A DNA stretch of 64,000 bases, taken from assembly GCA_963691655.1 (NCBI GenBank), contig OY829326.1, positions 70,301,235 through 70,365,234 on the forward strand. The letters are read 5' to 3'. Position numbers and translations under genes: made by a program. This document shows positions 41,600 through 53,989 of the stretch, piece after piece. The notes beneath the pieces are model-generated. The model was not told the origin of the DNA. It saw nothing but the letters and a program-made list of their open reading frames with translations, and searched no databases. How positions within the stretch are numbered: the stretch's first letter is position 1; each line of letters begins with the position of its first letter. The stretch is from Toxonevra muliebris (taxonomy: Eukaryota > Arthropoda > Insecta > Diptera > Pallopteridae).

Positions 41600-41668
41600 G
41601 AACAATAACGAAGATCACTGATGAGGAACCGTAGCGGGTTCCGAAACGATCGTCTGATCAACTTGTTC
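41600..41668 (+). ncRNA. Type I hammerhead ribozyme
   Basis: All core elements occur in order: CTGATGA (41618-41624); stem II GGAACC/GGTTCC (41625-41630 and 41637-41642) with loop GTAGCG; GAAA (41643-41646); a minimal stem III inside the palindrome ACGATCGT; then GTC with predicted cleavage after C41654. Stem I pairs GATCA (41613-41617) with TGATC (41655-41659) and, past an internal loop, GAACAA (41600-41605) with TTGTTC (41663-41668). Short palindromic stem III is typical of hammerheads in Penelope-like retroelements. No PLE ORF is evident next to it. Confidence 0.8.
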
Positions 41669-43549
41669 TATGACTTTTTGGTATTCTCCTGGCATTTGTT
41701 CATTTAAGCTTATTAATTTAAATAATTTGTTTAAAATATGAATAGCCAAATTTGGAAGAAACATTAAAAACAAATTTTTCCGAATCAATCATCGAAAATT
41801 TTAAAAAATTAATAAAATTTACTGAAAAATTATGCAAACAAAAAAATATTACTTTAAATTATTGATACGTAAATTTACCTTTGTTCCTTTTTTATGTTGC
41901 ATGTGTGTATACCAAAGAAACGATAGCGAATTTGATTTCCCTCACTCGTATATGATGAACTCAAAGTGCTACCAAACTGAAGCGCAGTGAAGTAAAAGCG
42001 CATTATGTTTTTCTTTTTAGAGCATGTGTATATCTCTCTTTTTCTCTATGTGTTTGAACGTGTGTGTGTGTGTTAATGCTTGTTTGTGTGTGTGCGCGAG
42101 TGTGAGTTTCTGTTGCATTCTTATTTGCAAAGCGTCGCTTTTTCGCATTGCCTTTTCATTTCAGCGAACATATTGTTATTTATTCAGTATGTTTTTTTTT
42201 GTTTGTTTGTGTAATTATTTTAAATTTTAATTTCGTTGGCAACATTTTCATTTCAGTTCACATTTCAGCAGGTAATAATTAGGTTAACACGCTATAACCA
42301 CCACTTTTACGACAACAGTAAAAAAAAAGAAACCAAATAAATATTAAAATTTAAATTAATTTGTGAAATATATCTGGTTGGTTGGTCGTTGTATATGTGT
42401 TTATGACTCAGTTACCTGCAGTGAACCAATTAACGCAAAATTAAATGTTTTCATACTACACGTGATGATATATCAACAGAATTTTGTGCTGTATGGAAAT
42501 TAATAGTAGTTCTTGAATTCTCGCAGCATAGATATTTCTTCAAGGTTCTTGATGATTTCTTTATTTAGTCTGACTACTCTAGAGTTCTAAGGGTCGGCAG
42601 TACTTATGCCGTTCAGACGTTTCAAAAAAGGAACTTTACCTAGTAGTAATGAAAACAATAAAAACTTCATAATCTCTATCTTTTTGTCTGCACTAGAGAC
42701 AAAAACGCTCTAGGTACTAAAGGCTGCATCCCAATATCCACCTTCAATGAACTTACTTATTTATACAGATAGCTTTAAGACAATTGAAGGTACTGACTCT
42801 GGGAATTTTGGTGGACTTTGTTTAGTTTAGCAGTTATCCCATCTTTATTCCAATAGTAAAGCTTTAAACTCCTTCATTGTTATGTTTAAGCTAGTTTTTA
42901 ACACAATTGGAACTTTCAAGAATTACGATCCCTAAAGTAAGCAGTTCCCCAAGCCAATAAGCTGGAAAGCTTTGGGTATTGAATAATTCAAGTAGAATTC
43001 TTGTTCAGCATCTCCTGAGGAAATATTCTCAAGTTTCTGAAGAATTTCTCTTTATCATAGCGTTCCAAACTGCATATTGGCTTCATGGTAATTAAACTGA
43101 TAAGGTTTATACTTAGCCTTTCCGATTCTTTATCATATCAGGGCTTTTGCGTATTTGATTTATTTGTGTTATTTGCTACTTCTCTGTGTTAAGTACTTAT
43201 GTATGTGTCACGCTCAGAGAAGTAACGACTTAGACTTGATTTTGATTCACATTGATTTCAATTGTTATTGCATGTGGGATTTTTCTTTCACTATTTCTAG
43301 ATCTATAAAGGAGGATATTTCCAAAATTTATCAAAAAATGTTGTTGGTGCAATTCTAAAATCATCTGTTATAGCTATTCACTCACCTCTAAAGTAAACAG
43401 TAACATTTAATAAGCTGATACGTTGATAAATATAAATCATTCCTTTCTTAATATCTTTTTGGTTTTTCTATTTTCCTTTCCCCTCTTTTGCTATTTCTAA
43501 CTTTCTTTTGTTACGCGTTACTCTTCTTTTCTTTTTACTTTTGATGTAA
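41669..43549. other. Intergenic DNA with TG microsatellite
   Basis: A TGTGTG tract lies near 42060-42095. At about 42745-42830 a weak LINE RNase H-like string (LYRDSFKTIEGTDSGNFGG) can be read on the plus strand, too decayed to bound. Confidence 0.35.
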
Positions 43550-43730
43550 TAACATCTTTACTGGGAGATATTTCATAAAACTCTAGGTTAGACTTTCCAT
43601 GTAATACGTTACAAGTCTCAATTTTCAATTCCTTCTTTGAAAACAATTTTACTTTTCAACATACTTTAAACACAAAAATATACAACACATAATTAATATA
43701 TCAAAAATGATTGTGGTATATATTTTGTAG
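43550..43730. repeat. Dispersed repeat, copy 1
   Basis: Shares TTTACTGGGRGWTATTTCAT and ACTTTAANNNCAAAARTATR, then CAACACRTAATT and ATCAAAAAT-TTGTGG, with 59425-59590 on the same strand. Class unknown. Confidence 0.6.
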
Positions 43731-43779
43731 TATTGAAAAAACTGTGAGCACCGTTGCAAATAGTCGTGCGTATTATCGA

Positions 43780-44760
43780 TCGAGTTTTTCCCCATCCTTT
43801 CACTTTTCTTTCTCTCCCCACTCTTTCCTTCCCCTTTATCTTTCCTAAATTTCTTTTTCTCTCTTTTCCCCTTATTTTTGCTTTCCCTTCTTTCTCTCCA
43901 TTTCCTTTTCTTTACACCTCTTTCACTTTTGGTCTTTCTTCTCCTTCTTCTAACCCTCTCCTTCTTTCTTATTCTATGTATATCTTATCCACAATTTCTT
44001 TTTTTCCATCTTTGTAGTATCCCCATCTGCGTGTTCTCTCCACTTTTCCATATTTCTCCCCCTGCCTCTCTCTTTCTCCTATGGCTTTGTTTCTTGTTTC
44101 TTTTGTCTCCCTCTTTCCTTCCATGTTCACCTTTCTCTTCAATAAAAACAGTATTAGTTTATTAAACATATGGAATCTTTTCCAGAACTTAAAGGCTTTA
44201 TCTTTTTCTTCCTCTCTCTTTCACTTTCCTCTCTTATTAGTTTTCTCTTTCCATTTCCTATTTTATATTTTCATATTTCTTTCCACATTCTATTTCATTT
44301 TTTTCCTCTTTCTATAATCGCACTTTTTCATTTTCTCTCTTTCACTTTCCTCTCTTTCACTTTTAACTGAAGCTAGCCAATATTAAACCAACGACTACTC
44401 CAAAATACCTTTCCAGTTAAAATTTTCTCTCATCAGTTTTCTCTTTCCATTTCCTATTTTACATTTCCACACTTCTTTCCACATTCTCTTTCACCTTTTA
44501 TTCTCTCTTCCTCATTGCACTTTTTTCACTTTGTCCTTTACTACTCTCTCTACTTTTTTTCATTTCATCTATTTTTACTATTTATATCTGTACATTCCCT
44601 ACATTCTCGCCCAATATTCCCTACATCTCCCCTCCTCATCTTTACCTTTTCAGTTCCAACTCCGTTCCTTTTCTTTCCTCTTATCGCCTTTGTATTTCCG
44701 CTCTTTAACTTGTCCCTTTCCTATTTTCCCTTTCAATTTACAACTTCTCACCCATCGCAG
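43780..44760 (+). repeat. 1-kb polypyrimidine (C/T) tract
   Basis: Almost unbroken CT-rich sequence with few purines. A block at about 44231-44300 (AGTTTTCTCTTTCCATTTCC...) recurs at about 44432-44490, so the tract grew partly by duplication. Open frames (for example 43754-44017 and 44515-44811) are compositional. Confidence 0.85.
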
Positions 44761-45043
44761 GACCATGCCCGCTTAAGGACTTTAACTCAAACGCCACAAA
44801 CTTTAGACTGAGAAACTGGTTATAAAACGTAAACTTGACTTTTTCATTTCAGTATCCTGATCCAATATCAATATTATGTCAACGGAAGCTCTCTGAAGTC
44901 TCTATATGTATAGAATCTTGTCTGTTATTCTTGTTATTATTAAATACTTAATTGTATAAAATTATATTTTCAGCAACTTATATTTAATTCTCCTTTCAAT
45001 TTTTTCCTTTATAAGCTGGTAATATACAATTGCGTATATATAC
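44761..45043. other. Intergenic spacer
   Basis: No gene or element recognised. Confidence 0.3.
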
Positions 45044-45547
45044 ACTCATAGAAATATTCCATGGAAGTTAACTATTACAACAAATTTAAGATTTGTGAGT
45101 TTTTTGTATACACATATCTTGTACAATGACATATCAATATAAAAAACGTCAATTTCTCAATGTCCTAGCCGGACCGCGATAGTTAGATCCTTTGCTTTTT
45201 AACGAAATATTTTGGAAAACACTAGTCTGTAAATTTCATCTTCCGCCCTGCTAATGGGAAGTGACTAGGTGTTGTCGATAAATTTTCGCACGCTGAACAC
45301 GAATCTGAACGCAAAAGTGATCCATCACGTATAGTATAGAAAATGTTTAAATGTCCAAAAATGCGTTTTGTTTTCTGCGTTCTCGGCCATTTTTGGATAA
45401 CCGCGAGGAGTTTTAGAACCCTCTAAAGTTAAAGCTTGCCATTTCCGCTTTCAGTCCCAATATTTGTTTGGATAACAGTTCATACCGCTAATTATTACAA
45501 AATAAACTTCTTTTTTGTCACTGGAAGTATACTTATTTCCACGAGTG
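45044..45547. mobile_element. Tc1-like MITE (~504 bp)
   Basis: Ends CACTCATAGAAAT and (inverted) CACTCGTGGAAAT, each next to TA (45042-45043 and 45548-45549). The interior lacks coding capacity. Confidence 0.6.
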
Positions 45548-46539
45548 TATACGCACCAAAATTACCTTCGAAATCCTCACTGAGATAAATGGCATTACAA
45601 AGTGGCGTTTATTAATCAGCCACAATAAACCACAACAGAAGCTGTGGATATGTGAGCATCTATTTGTATGTATATTCAAATATGTGTGTATGTGTGTCTA
45701 TGTTTGCTGAATGATGCTGCAGACGACTTAGTGTCCTTTTTAATGCCGGGACTGGTATTGTTTTGTTGAAAATAATTCATTATAGGATCAAAATACAAAG
45801 TCAAGCATCGCGCGCTGAGATTCTTCACCATTTCTCTCTGCTACTATATGCCATCCTTGTTAGCTACTGTTTGCCTCTGCACTCTACTCGCACCTCTGTA
45901 CTTCTCTTCTCTGAACTAGTCTTTTCTCCTGCAATTTTTTTTCCTCTCAGTATTTGCCGTTTAGTAATTTCAAGCAAGAAAAAGAAAGCAGAATAAGAAG
46001 AAGCAGCACCAGCTATAGAAAATGAAGAATTCGATTACAATAAATCAATCAAAATACAACAGCAAAAGTAAAAGCGAATAAACAAAGAAATTGAAGAGAG
46101 AAAAAAAAAACAAAACAAAAAAAAAAAATTAAAGCTACTTATAAGCAAAAAGGAAAGGCAGGGAACGAGAATAGAAAAAATTCGCATTGAAAGGATACAA
46201 TGCAAAAATTTAGCGTTGCCAACTCTTAGCTTAAGCATATAAAAAATGAATTTCCATCTATTTGACTTTATGTTGGGGTTTTTCCAGTGACAAGATTTAT
46301 ATGTTTTGTGGCTTAAGTGACGCACTAAACAGCAGCAACAATATCATCAACAACAACAACAACCACAACAGCACAGAGCAGAGAACAATAACTAGCATGA
46401 CATCGAGGGAATGCAGAAAAGCAATTGCGCAGCAGCGCACAGTTTCTCGTAATCAAGAAGTTGATTTCAGAAATGAAACAAAATTTAAAGCCAACCTGTA
46501 AATAAATAATGGCAGAAATAATCTATTTTAATTTTACTT
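45548..46539. other. Intergenic DNA, A- and CAA-rich
   Basis: CAACAA repeats near 46330-46370 and long A-runs near 46100; no gene recognised. Confidence 0.4.
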
Positions 46540-47060
46540 TACTTAGCAGCGATTTCACGCAAGATCAAAATTTTTCCTGGACGCACAATTTTTTTAATTT
46601 TTTCAATAGATGTATTTGTAAATTTTGAGCTCCATACCAGAGAATACTCTTTTAATTTCCGGATCGTAGCTATAGAACCAAGCTTCATCGGTTTTTTCGA
46701 TTTTATTAAAGGGACTAGATCCCACATTTTCCAATTTTGTTAGGAAGTATTGGGTAAAACGACCACGTGTGTTTTTCGACCGTCCTTCGAAGTTCGTGGA
46801 ACTCATTGTCTCACTGCCATGATATTCCAACCCAGTTCGTCAGCTTTAATTTCTTTATTTCGGGTAGCTTTCACTAAGAATACCCGGTCTGAAGTCTTTA
46901 AAGCCACTTCGAAACTGGCACAAAGGATGACGCATTTACTCTATGTGCATTTTGGTATTCGAAGAAAATTCCAACAGGCTTGGGGTGCAGCACAGTGTAA
47001 CGAGGCAGCCAAAAATATGAAAAAGTCATGTTGGAGATTTTTAAAAATTTTAATGATATG
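46540..47060 (-). pseudogene. Mariner transposase relic (weak)
   Basis: The minus frame contains KTDEAWFYSYDPEIKRVFSG, comparable to the mariner block TGDETWxxxYDPETKRQSxxW (from memory). Surrounding sequence is decayed. Confidence 0.45.
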
Positions 47061-47224
47061 TAAGATAATATTTCAAATAAAAACTAACTAAGTTTTCTTT
47101 CCGATAAATTTATTTTTTCACATCAAAACACAATGATTTCGATGAATTTAAAAGAGATTTAAAAAATATATATCAAAATATATTTTTAATTTTAACATAT
47201 AATAACGTCACAAGTATGCTTTCA

Positions 47225-47739
47225 TTAACTCTTTCGTACCCAATGTTGCGTATATGCACATTCACTTTAATGTGGCATAAAATAGGTGTTTAACAAATTT
47301 CACTAATAATAACATACACATTCAGTCCTGTTATGTATTCTACACGTTTGCTGATTGCCGAACATTTGAAATTTCTTGCTTATGTAATTTTTTGTCTTTG
47401 AAGTCCAGCAAAAAGCTAAGTACAAAATTTTGTAGTAAAATCTTTTGCACTATTTAAAAAAAAAAAATGTATTTAATTATTACCAAGCAAAAATTTTCTT
47501 TGTTAGATATGTTTATAAAAGATAAAAGAATATGAAAATCAAAAAATTGGAGAAAAAGAGTGATCCAGTGGTTGTAAACAGCTTCGTAGTTAGGTTTTTT
47601 TAACCTTTTATAAAGGACAAACAAATCAATGGAGAAGCAAGAACTTCGGTATAATGATTGTGGTAGACCTAAGTTACAGTAATTTCAAAACAAATGGTTT
47701 CCATCAAGCCCCACTAAAATTCGGGCGTCAATGGGTCAA
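47225..47739. mobile_element. piggyBac-like MITE, copy 2 (empty SINE site)
   Basis: TTAA at 47225-47228 and a mutated TCAA at 47736-47739. Aligns with 19755-20561 without the SINE; the junction reads AAAATTTTGTAGTAAAATCTTTTGC. Confidence 0.75.
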
Positions 47740-49677
47740 TTCAAGAAAGATTGCCTGCGGAGAGCTGCTATTTTCAAAGTTTTTTACATTTTTCCGTGGT
47801 CCTTGTTCATGGTACCGACATAGTCGAGCACTTCAGTTTGCCAATTGGAGCCTTATTTGAGGAAGCCTTGGAATTGCGCCACAAAGATATGGTAGGAGAA
47901 AATTTTGATTAAATTTTACAAAGAAAAACTTACCCTGAGGCATCAAATTGTGATCTGATGGTTTCTCTTCTCATGTTATCAGAGTAAATCACCAAGATAA
48001 AAAATACAAGATTACCTTTTAGATAAAATTTTGTCTGGAGAGCAGTATCAAGTATTGAATAATATTGATAATAGCGACTAAGCGAAAAAATTTCTTGTAC
48101 TTTCTTAATAGCACTGCACCACAAAACTGGGTTTTTTCCATCAGACTGGTGATTTGACATGTAGTCTAAAGTAATGTGGGGCCGCTGAACTCGAATTTGA
48201 AGCCAATTTTGCACCACCACTTCAGGTTTTTGATATAACGGTACATGAAATCATGAAAATGGCTTTATTAAGACTGTACCAGGACATTATTAATTTATGT
48301 TTTATCGTTTTTGGTGTCTATAGAAAAGTTGTTTAGAAGAAAAAGAAGCATATTTTTTGTGAACACCAGAATCCTCCATCTAAGCTCCATACTCCAAATT
48401 TTGGGAGTTTTTTAAGTGGCATGTGGCAGCCTTATTATATTGAAGGACAAGAAAACTAATTTATAAATTAAAATATTTAGTTTCATATTTATGGAGCTTC
48501 TATTTCTGGCATTTTGCAATTTTCTTAAGTAGGCGTGGCAGCACACCCATTCTTTATTGAACAAGGATGTTCTTATAGATCTACACACCGAATTCCGTTA
48601 TTATGCAACAGATATTTAAAAAGTTATTGCAACTTATGTGTTTGTTTTCTATGGGAGGTGGGCGTGGCAGTAGTCCAATTGGTACCATTTTTGGCATACG
48701 ACTTTACTTTAGTTAGACTATCTCGACTACCAAATATTAGTAATATTAAATAACGTTTACTATTTTTGGCCGCGGTTTATATGGGATCGTTACACTGTGT
48801 GCCGTCGAGAATAACAAACCGAATTTCTTTCTGTGCTAGCCGTAGAATTTCACCCGCCCTTACAATACCAAGTGCCAATATTTCGAGAACTTTCCCATTC
48901 AAATCGTAAAGCTTTCTTTATTGACAACATTGAAAACTTTTCACATTTTTTTTGCCAACTCTCACTTGTTCTGCATTTTTGTGCATCATAATATTTTTTT
49001 CAATCGAAGAACTTGCAAGTATTTTCTGAAACCAAAAATATGTTTTTTTCAATTTGAAAAGTTACAAAGATTCCATTTGACCTCATAACATCCAAATGTA
49101 CCCATATGGTGGAATCCGTCCATCCTACCATCCACTGGAATATTGAAATCATTTTTGTTTGAATACTCTTCTCACACAATATAGCCCCATTTAAATGTTT
49201 TCCTATTGCTCTTTTATAATTCTGGAGCAATTTTATGTTACGTTTACTGGCAGTAGGTAATCAAAATGGGTTTTGAATATTAATAATGGTTACTTAAGGA
49301 CTTCTTTGCATTTAGGTCATAGCAACTCTAGGTATCTGATAAATGGCGATTGATATGTAAATAAAAATGCAACTAAAGATTCTGGCGCAAATTCTATGGC
49401 TGAGCCACATCGTACTGCGAAATTAGTCGCTAGAACCTAAAAAAATATCGGAAAAGACGGATTTTCTAACATTTTTTCTAATATTGTTTAACTTCAACAT
49501 GACGTAGAGAAAAACAGTTAAATAAGGAAAAAGGTTAGAGTGCATATCCTATAGAGAAATTAGTCCTCTAAACTTTAAGGTTTCTAGCGATTTGTTTAGA
49601 TTTATTTTTCCGGAAAAATCATTATTTTGCTAAAACAGTGCAATTTCTCCTAATTTCAGTGGAGTTTTTTTTTTTTA
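47740..49677. other. Intergenic DNA, unassigned
   Basis: A GGCGTGGCAG motif occurs twice (near 48532 and 48661), hinting at an unclassified repeat. No gene seen. Confidence 0.35.
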
Positions 49678-49746
49678 AGTGGCTATCGAACCCGTAACCT
49701 CTCGAATGAAAGTCTAGTGTAATACCCACTAGACTATAGAGGTCGT
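49678..49746 (-). mobile_element. SINE family A head with poly(A)
   Basis: On the minus strand ACGACCTCTATAGTCTAGTG, then ACTAGACTTTCATTCGAGAG and GGGTTCGAT, matches the tRNA-like head of the SINE at 19942-20254. It ends in a run of 12 A (49665-49676) rather than the SINE body. Confidence 0.6.
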
Positions 49747-50369
49747 TAAAAAAGTCGACAGGGGTGAAAAATGCATGGACCTCGGGTTTTTTTTTAATAT
49801 AAAATAAATATTTATGGAAATTGGTTTTAAGTTTTTCATTCTTCTATCGATTGACAGAAAACTCCAACTCCCAAATAAAGCCGTGCACGACGTATTGTGG
49901 TCTGCGCGGGGTGCTCCATAGCCTTGTGAGAAACCAACTAAAGTTAGTAAACTAAACTAAAATTGGGAGTCCTTGTCGTTTTCTGAAAACCCCCTGGAGA
50001 CAATGGCAGCCTTTTGAAATAATCTAATCTATGTGTAATCTGTAATCGGATTTTTTCGCTTCAAGGGGCGAAAAAAAAATTGTTTGAATCAATTTCGCTT
50101 CCTTCAAAGAGTGGACAGCCATCATTGTCTCCCCTCAGAAACACTGATAACGTCTTTCTAATGTCATCAAGTCCCAATCAAGTCTTTCTTTTGCCTTAGC
50201 ATGGTTCTGAAGTTTCTGTTTTGTTAGTCGAATTAATGAACCCATACGAATCTCTTCGGTACAATGTGCGATCTTACTCCCAAGATGATCTTCTGGCTCA
50301 GGACTATATTAATTAGACCTGTTTCTATGCGACTTTGGTGCGGTGACTAAAAATCATGCAGGGCTCGGC

Positions 50370-51000
50370 CATCAGCAAATTTAACAAGTTACAAAGGTTT
50401 ACCTGTAACTTCATAACTGGAGGAATGCATACCAGCCCAACTATTGCCATTAAAGCATTGATTTGCCTTGTACCGTTAGACGTTTTATTACGAAAACTGC
50501 CGCAATCACTGCCCTTAGGCTGCAAGTTTCGTTAAGTTTGTTAAAAGGTAATACTGGTCATCATTCTTGATGAAAATCTTAACAGTCTCATCTGCACTCT
50601 AGGAAATTCAATAATATATTTCCTTTCAGGTCCGATTTGGCTGGTTAATTTTCAAAAATGGCTAAAAACGCTATTTTTAGTAGTTTCAACCCATTTTTGA
50701 CTCCAGATTCTTGTTCAGCATGATAAATTTATTCGGAAATACTAGGAATCGTCATATTCGCACAAATCCATGCAGGGCAGCGGCCACCTTTCAAATCTAA
50801 GGATGTCTGGATTTTATGTGCTCAAATATCGCATAAATAATATAGGATTGCCCAGTGAGATAAAGTGTCATTTGACTCGGCTCAGCAGGAGAATTTTTGG
50901 AAAGCCATTTTTTCCGGTTAATGATGTAAAGTACTCGTTTACAAAAGACTTGATGGCCTTCATAAGGTCAGTTTAGCTTATTTTGTTCTAAATTGGAGAT
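50370..51000 (+). pseudogene. Internally deleted LINE relic
   Basis: The plus strand reads KLQRFTCNFITGGMHTSPTI, then IKALICLVPLDV (compare GAMRTTPTxAL, LDIPPLDI). It then passes CCTTTCAGGTCCGATTTGGCTGG (close to the 58363 element) into a frame with GLPSEIKCHLTRLSRRIFGK and TKDLMAFIRSV, matching the C-terminus of that element (GLSNETECRL, STKDVLTFIRSA). Most of RNase H is missing. Confidence 0.65.
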
Positions 51001-52789
51001 TAGGCTGCCATGCCTGTTTTTTTAGGCTCCCCACGTTACGCTGTAAATAATATTTTTATTACTTTACATAGATTTATGGTTTTTATTATAATGAGTAATA
51101 TATTTTGAAGATATTGACATATTTTTACATAGAAAATAAAATTGCCCAAGTCCAGTTTAGGTACAATTAACAATATTTTTGAAAAATTTGTCTTATAAAT
51201 TTATGTGATGATATGTAAATTTCATTGTTCTTCTATAAATCTTTCAGTTTTTGGCCACTGTTTTCATGATAACACATCACTGTGCAGCGTAGGAAGTAGA
51301 AGAAAATGAAGTAAGGATGCTTTCGCATAACAAGAGTGAAGCTTAAGAAGAACAAACAGAAAAAAAAACTATGAAGAAGAATAATGCAAATTGTTTAACC
51401 TATATGCCAAAGTCATTGAACTAAACCATCGAACTTTCGAGTAGCAAAAAATTGATTTAAAAAAAAAAAAGAGAAAAAAATGAAAATAATAAGTGGAAAT
51501 AGCTAAAACAAGCAAAAAGAAAAGAAAAATGCATTATAATAATACAAAAATCAATAAGTAATGTGCAACAAGTTGCTTCTGCTGCTGTTGTTGTTGTGCT
51601 GGCTGCTGCAAAACACATAACGACCAACAGCAACAACAACAACTAAAACACTTTAATGCCTTTTCATTTATTTCGTTCATTCCGCCCTTCTTCATCTTGT
51701 TCTTCTGCTTCTACTTCATTGTTGTTGTTTTTTTATTGTTAATTTATGCAAGATGTCAACTTCGTGGGTCTATTGTAATTTACCGCCATTTTTATGCGTT
51801 TAAACAAGTTTCTATTATTATTTTTTTCATTTTCATTTTCATTCTCGTTTTTTTTTTGTGTTGTATTTTTGTTTTCGCTTTCTTGTTTCCTTCCGTTGCT
51901 GTGACACAATTTCTTGTCGTTATTCTTTGTTGTTGCTGTTGTTGCCGCCACAGCAACCACCGCCAACGTTGCCGCCACAGTTGCTGGCTGCCTTTTGGTT
52001 GTTGTCGCTACTGCTACTCAACAAGTCACACATACACATACAGAGAGAAATACTGTGTATGTACATTTACTATATGTATATGATATTTCTGTTGTAGTTG
52101 TTGTAATTCTTCTTTTTTTAGGGTGGAGGGGTTGCCGCCATACGGTGTTCGTTCAAGCGGAAGCTGCCAAGTGTTGTCGCGTAAACTCAATATGCTCCTT
52201 TTTAAACACACACACAGAAATACATGCATACACACTTATGCATGTTGTGTAGTGGTAGCGTTGAGGAAAATTATGCACTAGTGTTAAATGTCTTCATCAC
52301 CTTTTCCTTATCGTCGTGGGTGTTCTTGTTTAGTGTGAAAATGTTCCTGAATGTCAATGTTGTTGTTGGTGTTTTATTTGTTGTTGTTGTCACTGCATGA
52401 CTGCTGCTCGCTAATAGCAATATTTTGCATATATACATATCTATATATAGAATTTTCTAGATAGGTACATTTTCCTAATTTTGTAATTTGTAGTAATTTT
52501 TTATATGAATTAAGTAATATAAGTGGTAGGTCGTATGAGTATTTACCGGTACTTTTCTGAGTATGTATGTATCCGTATGAATGCTGGAAGGGAACTCAAG
52601 TATTAGTCAAGTCAGCGCTAATGAAACTGTATTAATACTAATTGGTTGCTGCTAATGATCTGATGTGAGAGAAATTATGATGAGAAATTGTAATCAATAA
52701 GAATTTACAGCACTTTGTTTTTAATTATGTAATTTAGTTTGCTAATTTTTTGACAAGAAGTTAAATAATTTTAAAAAAAATGTGATGTT
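51001..52789. other. Intergenic DNA rich in GTT/CAA triplets
   Basis: Triplet repeats at 51575-51640 and 51920-52010. ORFs in three frames follow them. Possibly intron or regulatory DNA of a distant gene. Confidence 0.4.
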
Positions 52790-53450
52790 AGGTTAGGTTA
52801 AAGGGAAATGCTCAGAAAAACTAAACTCTCATCGAGGCCAAAAATTTGTCCATTATCATATCCCTATCCATCCTGAAACTACTTAGGACTCTTGATGAAT
52901 AATATGATTTGTTGCCGAAAGCTCCTCTAAGCCCTCCAGTCTGTCGACGGATCTGAAGATAAGGGCATTCACCGAGGAGGTGGTCTCAATTTTCGCAGCT
53001 TCTACAGTAGTTAGGTGATGCGACTCCAATCCTCAAGGCCATTTTGCCAAAGGCCTTGAGTTCTACCGTAAAAATACTACCTTATTTCCTCTCCTAACAA
53101 AGGAAGCTGTGAGTTCTTTTCTTATCAAAGTAGGCCATAAACTTCGGACTTACAGTCGTTCCTGGTTTGCCTGTATCTGTTGAATACTTTCTTTCTCTTT
53201 CTAGTCTGGAATTATTGTTACTATTTCTTTTGGTATTTTTAATGACATCAGTTCATTTTCAAGACCTAAAATGCTGTCTTCATCTCGGTAGTTCATCAGG
53301 TTTGTCATTCTCTTTAATATTACAATACTCGGGAACCCAACTGAGTTTTACTTGATATACGTTGCTTATTTCCTGAAGCGTATTGAATCAGCTTAATACT
53401 ACTTTGTTGCCCAGAACAGAAAAAGCGGTACAGCTGCGCTTTTAAATTTG
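52790..53450 (-). pseudogene. LINE 3' relic with AACCTAACCT tail
   Basis: On the minus strand a C-terminal Cys/His motif (CRSC, HLLGECPYLQ) and YYSSRVLSSFRMDRDMI lead to a TTTAACCTAACCTAAC tail at 52790. It is broken by stops. The tail unit is the same as that of SINE A. Confidence 0.5.
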
Positions 53451-53989
53451 TCGAAAATACAGTGTAAGTGAAATGGTTTTCTAAAGCCTGAAACGAGTCT
53501 TGATTCTATAGTAACGCATTGTCGTTGTCGCTTCTAAAATAGCTATTGCTTCTTGAATTGCCATAAAAAGATTCACAATGAAAAATAATGAAAATGCGTT
53601 TTAGTCACAAATTCAATTTACTTTCAAATATTCATAAAAATACCACGACATGTCGCGATATAGTTAAAGATTTGCATTTATTGAGTTTATATTTACGATG
53701 GTAATCTATTACACGTTAAGGAAAATTCGGGGTGATGAAAAATGCACGCAATGCGGCCTATTTCATTCAAAAGCATTCGTCGAGATAAGAAAAATTCTCT
53801 CTGTTTTGCGATATTAGCTCCGATTTCAAAGTAACGCTCATGCGAAGTTTGCTTGCTCCAGCGGATTTTTTAAATTTTCGTTTTCACTTTGCGGACGGTC
53901 TAGTTGACATAAACTAAGATTATTAAAATTAATAGGCTTTGAATGAACAATTAAAATCATGTTAGAAGAATAATATATTACAACTGAAT
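53451..53989. other. Intergenic spacer
   Basis: No gene or element recognised. Confidence 0.3.

Noticed and set aside
43754..44811. Several Phe/Leu/Ser-rich ORFs that look like membrane proteins
   Set aside because: They are the direct result of the polypyrimidine tract.
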